In this document: positions 5,351 to 7,361 of the stretch, in pieces | Layout of the letters: every line of letters starts with the position of its first letter | Numbering within the stretch: the stretch's first letter is position 1 | Source: a candidate division LCP-89 bacterium | Lineage (GTDB): Bacteria; Electryoneota; B3-LCP | Direction: 5' to 3' | DNA: 7,361 bases | NCBI GenBank assembly: GCA_025774735.1 | Contig: JALGZU010000140.1 | Span: forward strand, 1 to 7,361 | Position numbers and translations under genes: made by a program | The notes under the pieces: model-generated | The model's database searches: none | Told to the model about the DNA's origin: nothing | The model's input: only the letters and a program-made list of their open reading frames with translations

Positions 5351-6475
5351 ATGAGGCGAATTGTCAAGGCGATTTTACCTTCGCTGGCGTCCGGATTTCT
5401 TCTGGTACCCCTGAGCGGTCGAATACGCAATAATACCAGACATAAACGGGCAATGGTCCGCTATATCTGCACAGTGATGTTAATCATTCTCATGGCTTCG
5501 ATGTCCGGGTGTTCGGCGTACAGGGCCTTCAAGGCCTCCAGGCGAATGAATCTGGCGCCGTTTGCCGAAAATACGATTGCCATGACCGGGGACATAAACT
5601 ACGGCCTATGGCAAGCACGTCCGGTCTACCTGCGGCCTCATATCGAAGGGCCCGAAGTCCAGAATTATGCTGAGAAGTGGGCGAAAATCCGCCGAGTTCT
5701 TAACGGAATTGTCGCCTATTCGGTGGAAGTTGTCACACTCTCGGAATCTCTTTTGGATGGGCCAGAACGCGCCGTGGCGCTGGCTAATTTTCTCGAGCTG
5801 ATGCTTCAACCGGTACTTGAAGAACCCAGGCCTGAACTTCATCTTACACCCGAGCAGATCCTCGATATTATTGCATCAGTGAGACAGCAGGAGAAACTGT
5901 TCGATGCGTTGATGGCGGCTCAACCATTGGTTGATGAAGTATCCAGATCAACTGGTGAGGTCCTGGATGACATGACACTTGCGCAGAAGAATGCGGCGGA
6001 TGAGGTTACTCAAAGCATTGATCTGGAATATGCCGAAATACTCCATTTTAGCGAAACACTAAAAGACCAACAGATCACAGCATTGCAGAACGCTCAGCGA
6101 CTCCATGATTACAGACATGGTGACTCCGGCGCTTTCCAAACCTTGATGAAAAACGATGCATCCCTGGCGGAAGTCGTCCAGAATGAAGCAAATCCCTCAA
6201 CAGCAGACCTGCAGGCAATCGAACAACGTCTGATCTATAAACTATCAGTCATCAAATCGTTGAAGGAGCAGTTGGATCCGGATCTCGAAATGTACCGGAT
6301 GCAGCAAAAGGAACTGTATGACCTGCTTAGAATAGCGAATGCCTCACTTAAAAAGGCGAAAATATCGGTAATTGTCTGGGCCAGGTCCCACCGGAAATTG
6401 GCTGCGGGTGTCATGGATCCGGCAAAGATAGACGTCTTCAACCTTATGAACAGTGCCGTACGACCCTTCCCTTGA
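5351..6475 (+). CDS. Probable lipoprotein, helical, unknown function (start at 5351 or 5453)
   Basis: I do not recognise this 374-residue protein. From residue 35 it looks like a lipoprotein: MVRYI, a hydrophobic core (about 39-50) and MSGC with Cys54 as the possible lipidated residue (the -3 position is Met rather than the usual Leu). After a basic stretch (YRAFKASRRMN) comes a segment with NLAPFAENT, TGDINYGLW and RPVYLRPHIEGP (67-101). The rest is almost entirely helical and rich in Glu, Gln, Leu and Ala, with likely coiled-coil stretches at about 170-250 and 285-340. No catalytic motif is visible. The strong ribosome binding site at 5337 points to a start at 5351, which would put an extra basic and hydrophobic leader (1-34) before the lipoprotein signal; the ATG at 5453 has only a weak upstream ACGGG. 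A periplasm-facing lipoprotein with a structural or scaffolding role is a guess. Confidence 0.8.
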   Translation: MRRIVKAILPSLASGFLLVPLSGRIRNNTRHKRAMVRYICTVMLIILMASMSGCSAYRAFKASRRMNLAPFAENTIAMTGDINYGLWQARPVYLRPHIEGPEVQNYAEKWAKIRRVLNGIVAYSVEVVTLSESLLDGPERAVALANFLELMLQPVLEEPRPELHLTPEQILDIIASVRQQEKLFDALMAAQPLVDEVSRSTGEVLDDMTLAQKNAADEVTQSIDLEYAEILHFSETLKDQQITALQNAQRLHDYRHGDSGAFQTLMKNDASLAEVVQNEANPSTADLQAIEQRLIYKLSVIKSLKEQLDPDLEMYRMQQKELYDLLRIANASLKKAKISVIVWARSHRKLAAGVMDPAKIDVFNLMNSAVRPFP

Positions 6476-6498
6476 GAATTGAGAAAGCTCGGTAGCGG

Positions 6499-6514
6499 TA
6501 TAATAGAAATTATA
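6499..6514 (+). promoter_or_regulatory. Possible -10 box (TATAAT) within a small AT dyad upstream of the barrel gene
   Basis: A perfect TATAAT (6499-6504) lies 36 bases before the barrel gene's start. It forms one arm of a 6-bp AT-only dyad, with ATTATA at 6509-6514 and AGAA between. The nearest -35-like sequences, TTGAGA at 6472 and 6479, give spacers of 21 and 14 bases, both off the usual 16-18. If real, this would be a weak or activator-dependent promoter separating the barrel gene from the operon ahead. Confidence 0.25.
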
Positions 6515-6523
6515 TTAAAAAGT

Positions 6524-6528
6524 AGGAG
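6524..6528 (+). promoter_or_regulatory. Likely ribosome binding site for the TTG-started barrel gene
   Basis: AGGAG lies 12 bases before the TTG at 6541, slightly long spacing. An in-frame TAG at 6523-6525 excludes any earlier start in this frame, and the TTG gives a complete signal peptide. Confidence 0.5.
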
Positions 6529-6540
6529 TTAACAGGCATC

Positions 6541-7361
6541 TTGACTAAATTCAGATATCCGGTCCTGGTTCTAGCTCTACTCGCTGCCTGGTCTTGGACT
6601 CTTGCAGAAGAGAACGTGGATTCTACGGAGACGGAACGTAGCAGATTCATCTATCCGTACGCCTTCTATACACCGGAGACGAACCTGGCATTTGGGGTCG
6701 GTGGTATTTCATATTTCCGTTCGGCATCCGATCCTGAATCCGAACCTTCTAAAATAACCTTATCAGGCTATTACACCCTGAATAACCAGTTCTCGTTGAC
6801 AGTATTGCCAGATTTGTATTTACAGCAAGGGGAGTATATTTTATCAGCCGAGTTAAACTACGGAAACTTCATAGATAAATTCTATGGTATTGGCAATAAA
6901 ACGGAGGAAACCGGCGATGAGGAGTATGTGCTTCAGTCTATCAGCGTGGTAACTAATCTCCAGAAACGTGGTTTAGTTCATGAAAATATCGGCGTAGGTT
7001 TAAACTTCGAATTCACGAATAAACAAATCATTGATAAAAAGGACAACGAGTTCCTGCAAGAAAGCAGCCTGCTCGGAGTAGAAGGCGGTTCCGTCTTTGG
7101 AATAGGGCTGGCTGCATCTCTCGATACCAGGGATAACGTGTTCTATCCATCCGTGGGCTGGTACTTCCAGTATAGCAGCGTTTTCTTTAGCCAGAGTTAC
7201 GGAAGTGATTATGATTATAACCGCTATATTGTGGATGTGCGACTATACCTGTCGATTCTAGAGGACCACATCTTGGCTTTTCAGACATATGGCAGTTTAG
7301 TGGGCGGTAGCCCACCCTTCTACGAGCTGGCCGCTCTGGGCGGGCCATACCAAATGAGAGG
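6541..7361 (+). CDS. Omp85 (BamA/TamA-family) outer-membrane beta-barrel without POTRA domains, 3'-partial
   Basis: The frame is open from the TTG at 6541 to the window end (273 codons seen). The start encodes a signal peptide (TKFRYP, a Leu/Ala-rich core, then TLA before EE, cleavage near residue 22). After only about 15 polar residues the barrel begins: FIYPYAFYTPETNLAFGVGG, then alternating amphipathic strands. Family marks are YGIGNKT, the SLDTRDNVFYPSVGW strand-turn (the Asp-x-Arg-Asp-Asn plus Pro-x-x-Gly pattern), and LGGPYQMRG at the very edge, matching the conserved loop-6 Arg-Gly motif of Omp85 proteins. No POTRA domain fits between the signal peptide and the barrel, so this resembles the short, barrel-only surface-antigen (D15) branch. 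Its role (protein or lipid insertion, transport) cannot be read from the sequence. No other start is plausible, because no in-frame ATG occurs until near the window end. Confidence 0.88.
   Translation, partial: MTKFRYPVLVLALLAAWSWTLAEENVDSTETERSRFIYPYAFYTPETNLAFGVGGISYFRSASDPESEPSKITLSGYYTLNNQFSLTVLPDLYLQQGEYILSAELNYGNFIDKFYGIGNKTEETGDEEYVLQSISVVTNLQKRGLVHENIGVGLNFEFTNKQIIDKKDNEFLQESSLLGVEGGSVFGIGLAASLDTRDNVFYPSVGWYFQYSSVFFSQSYGSDYDYNRYIVDVRLYLSILEDHILAFQTYGSLVGGSPPFYELAALGGPYQMR

Noticed and set aside
1..7361. CRISPR arrays, tRNAs, insertion sequences, attachment sites, defence systems
   Set aside because: No regular direct repeats, cloverleaf, transposase, integrase or nuclease coding sequence was seen on either strand.

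Overview
The window (7361 bp, roughly half GC) carries six genes, all on the + strand, in a Gram-negative genome. Evidence for an outer membrane is an Omp85-type barrel, a likely lipoprotein and a signal-peptide envelope protein. The cytochrome b, Rieske and octahaem TPR cytochrome look like those of anaerobic or facultative lineages such as the FCB superphylum (Marinimicrobia- or Calditrichota-like) or delta-proteobacterial-type groups. This placement rests on protein style only and is tentative. No rRNA, tRNA, mobile element, CRISPR array or defence gene was found.

Region 1 (1-4197) is a tight respiratory operon. A fused cytochrome b (b6-like half plus subunit-IV-like half) enters from the left edge already in frame, so its start lies outside the window. 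A Tat-dependent Rieske Fe-S protein follows. Overlapping it by 4 bp is a 758-residue membrane-anchored cytochrome with seven CxxCH motifs and one CX4CH motif, followed by a HEAT-like helical region and TPR repeats. Together they read as a quinol-oxidising bc-type complex. The cytochrome c1/f role appears to be taken by an octahaem TPR protein that could pass electrons to periplasmic partners. Sequence details (APWY in place of PEWY, no haem-ci cysteine, Phe in place of the Rieske Tyr) fit a low-potential, menaquinol-type complex.

Region 2 (4198-4504) is a 307-bp AT-rich gap with no convincing gene. It holds a hairpin next to an A9 tract, which would act as an intrinsic terminator only for minus-strand transcription. 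It also holds two mutually exclusive small hairpins and a short dyad just upstream of the next gene.

Region 3 (4505-7361) encodes cell-envelope proteins. The first is a secreted protein with an Sm-like N-terminal module, a PAGT-type beta domain and a glycine zipper. The second is a helical probable lipoprotein of unknown function with a start-site conflict. The third is a POTRA-less Omp85/BamA-TamA-family barrel cut by the right edge at its conserved RG motif. The first two are 39 bp apart with strong ribosome binding sites and are probably co-transcribed; the barrel gene may have its own weak promoter. Nothing in the sequence ties region 3 functionally to the respiratory operon.
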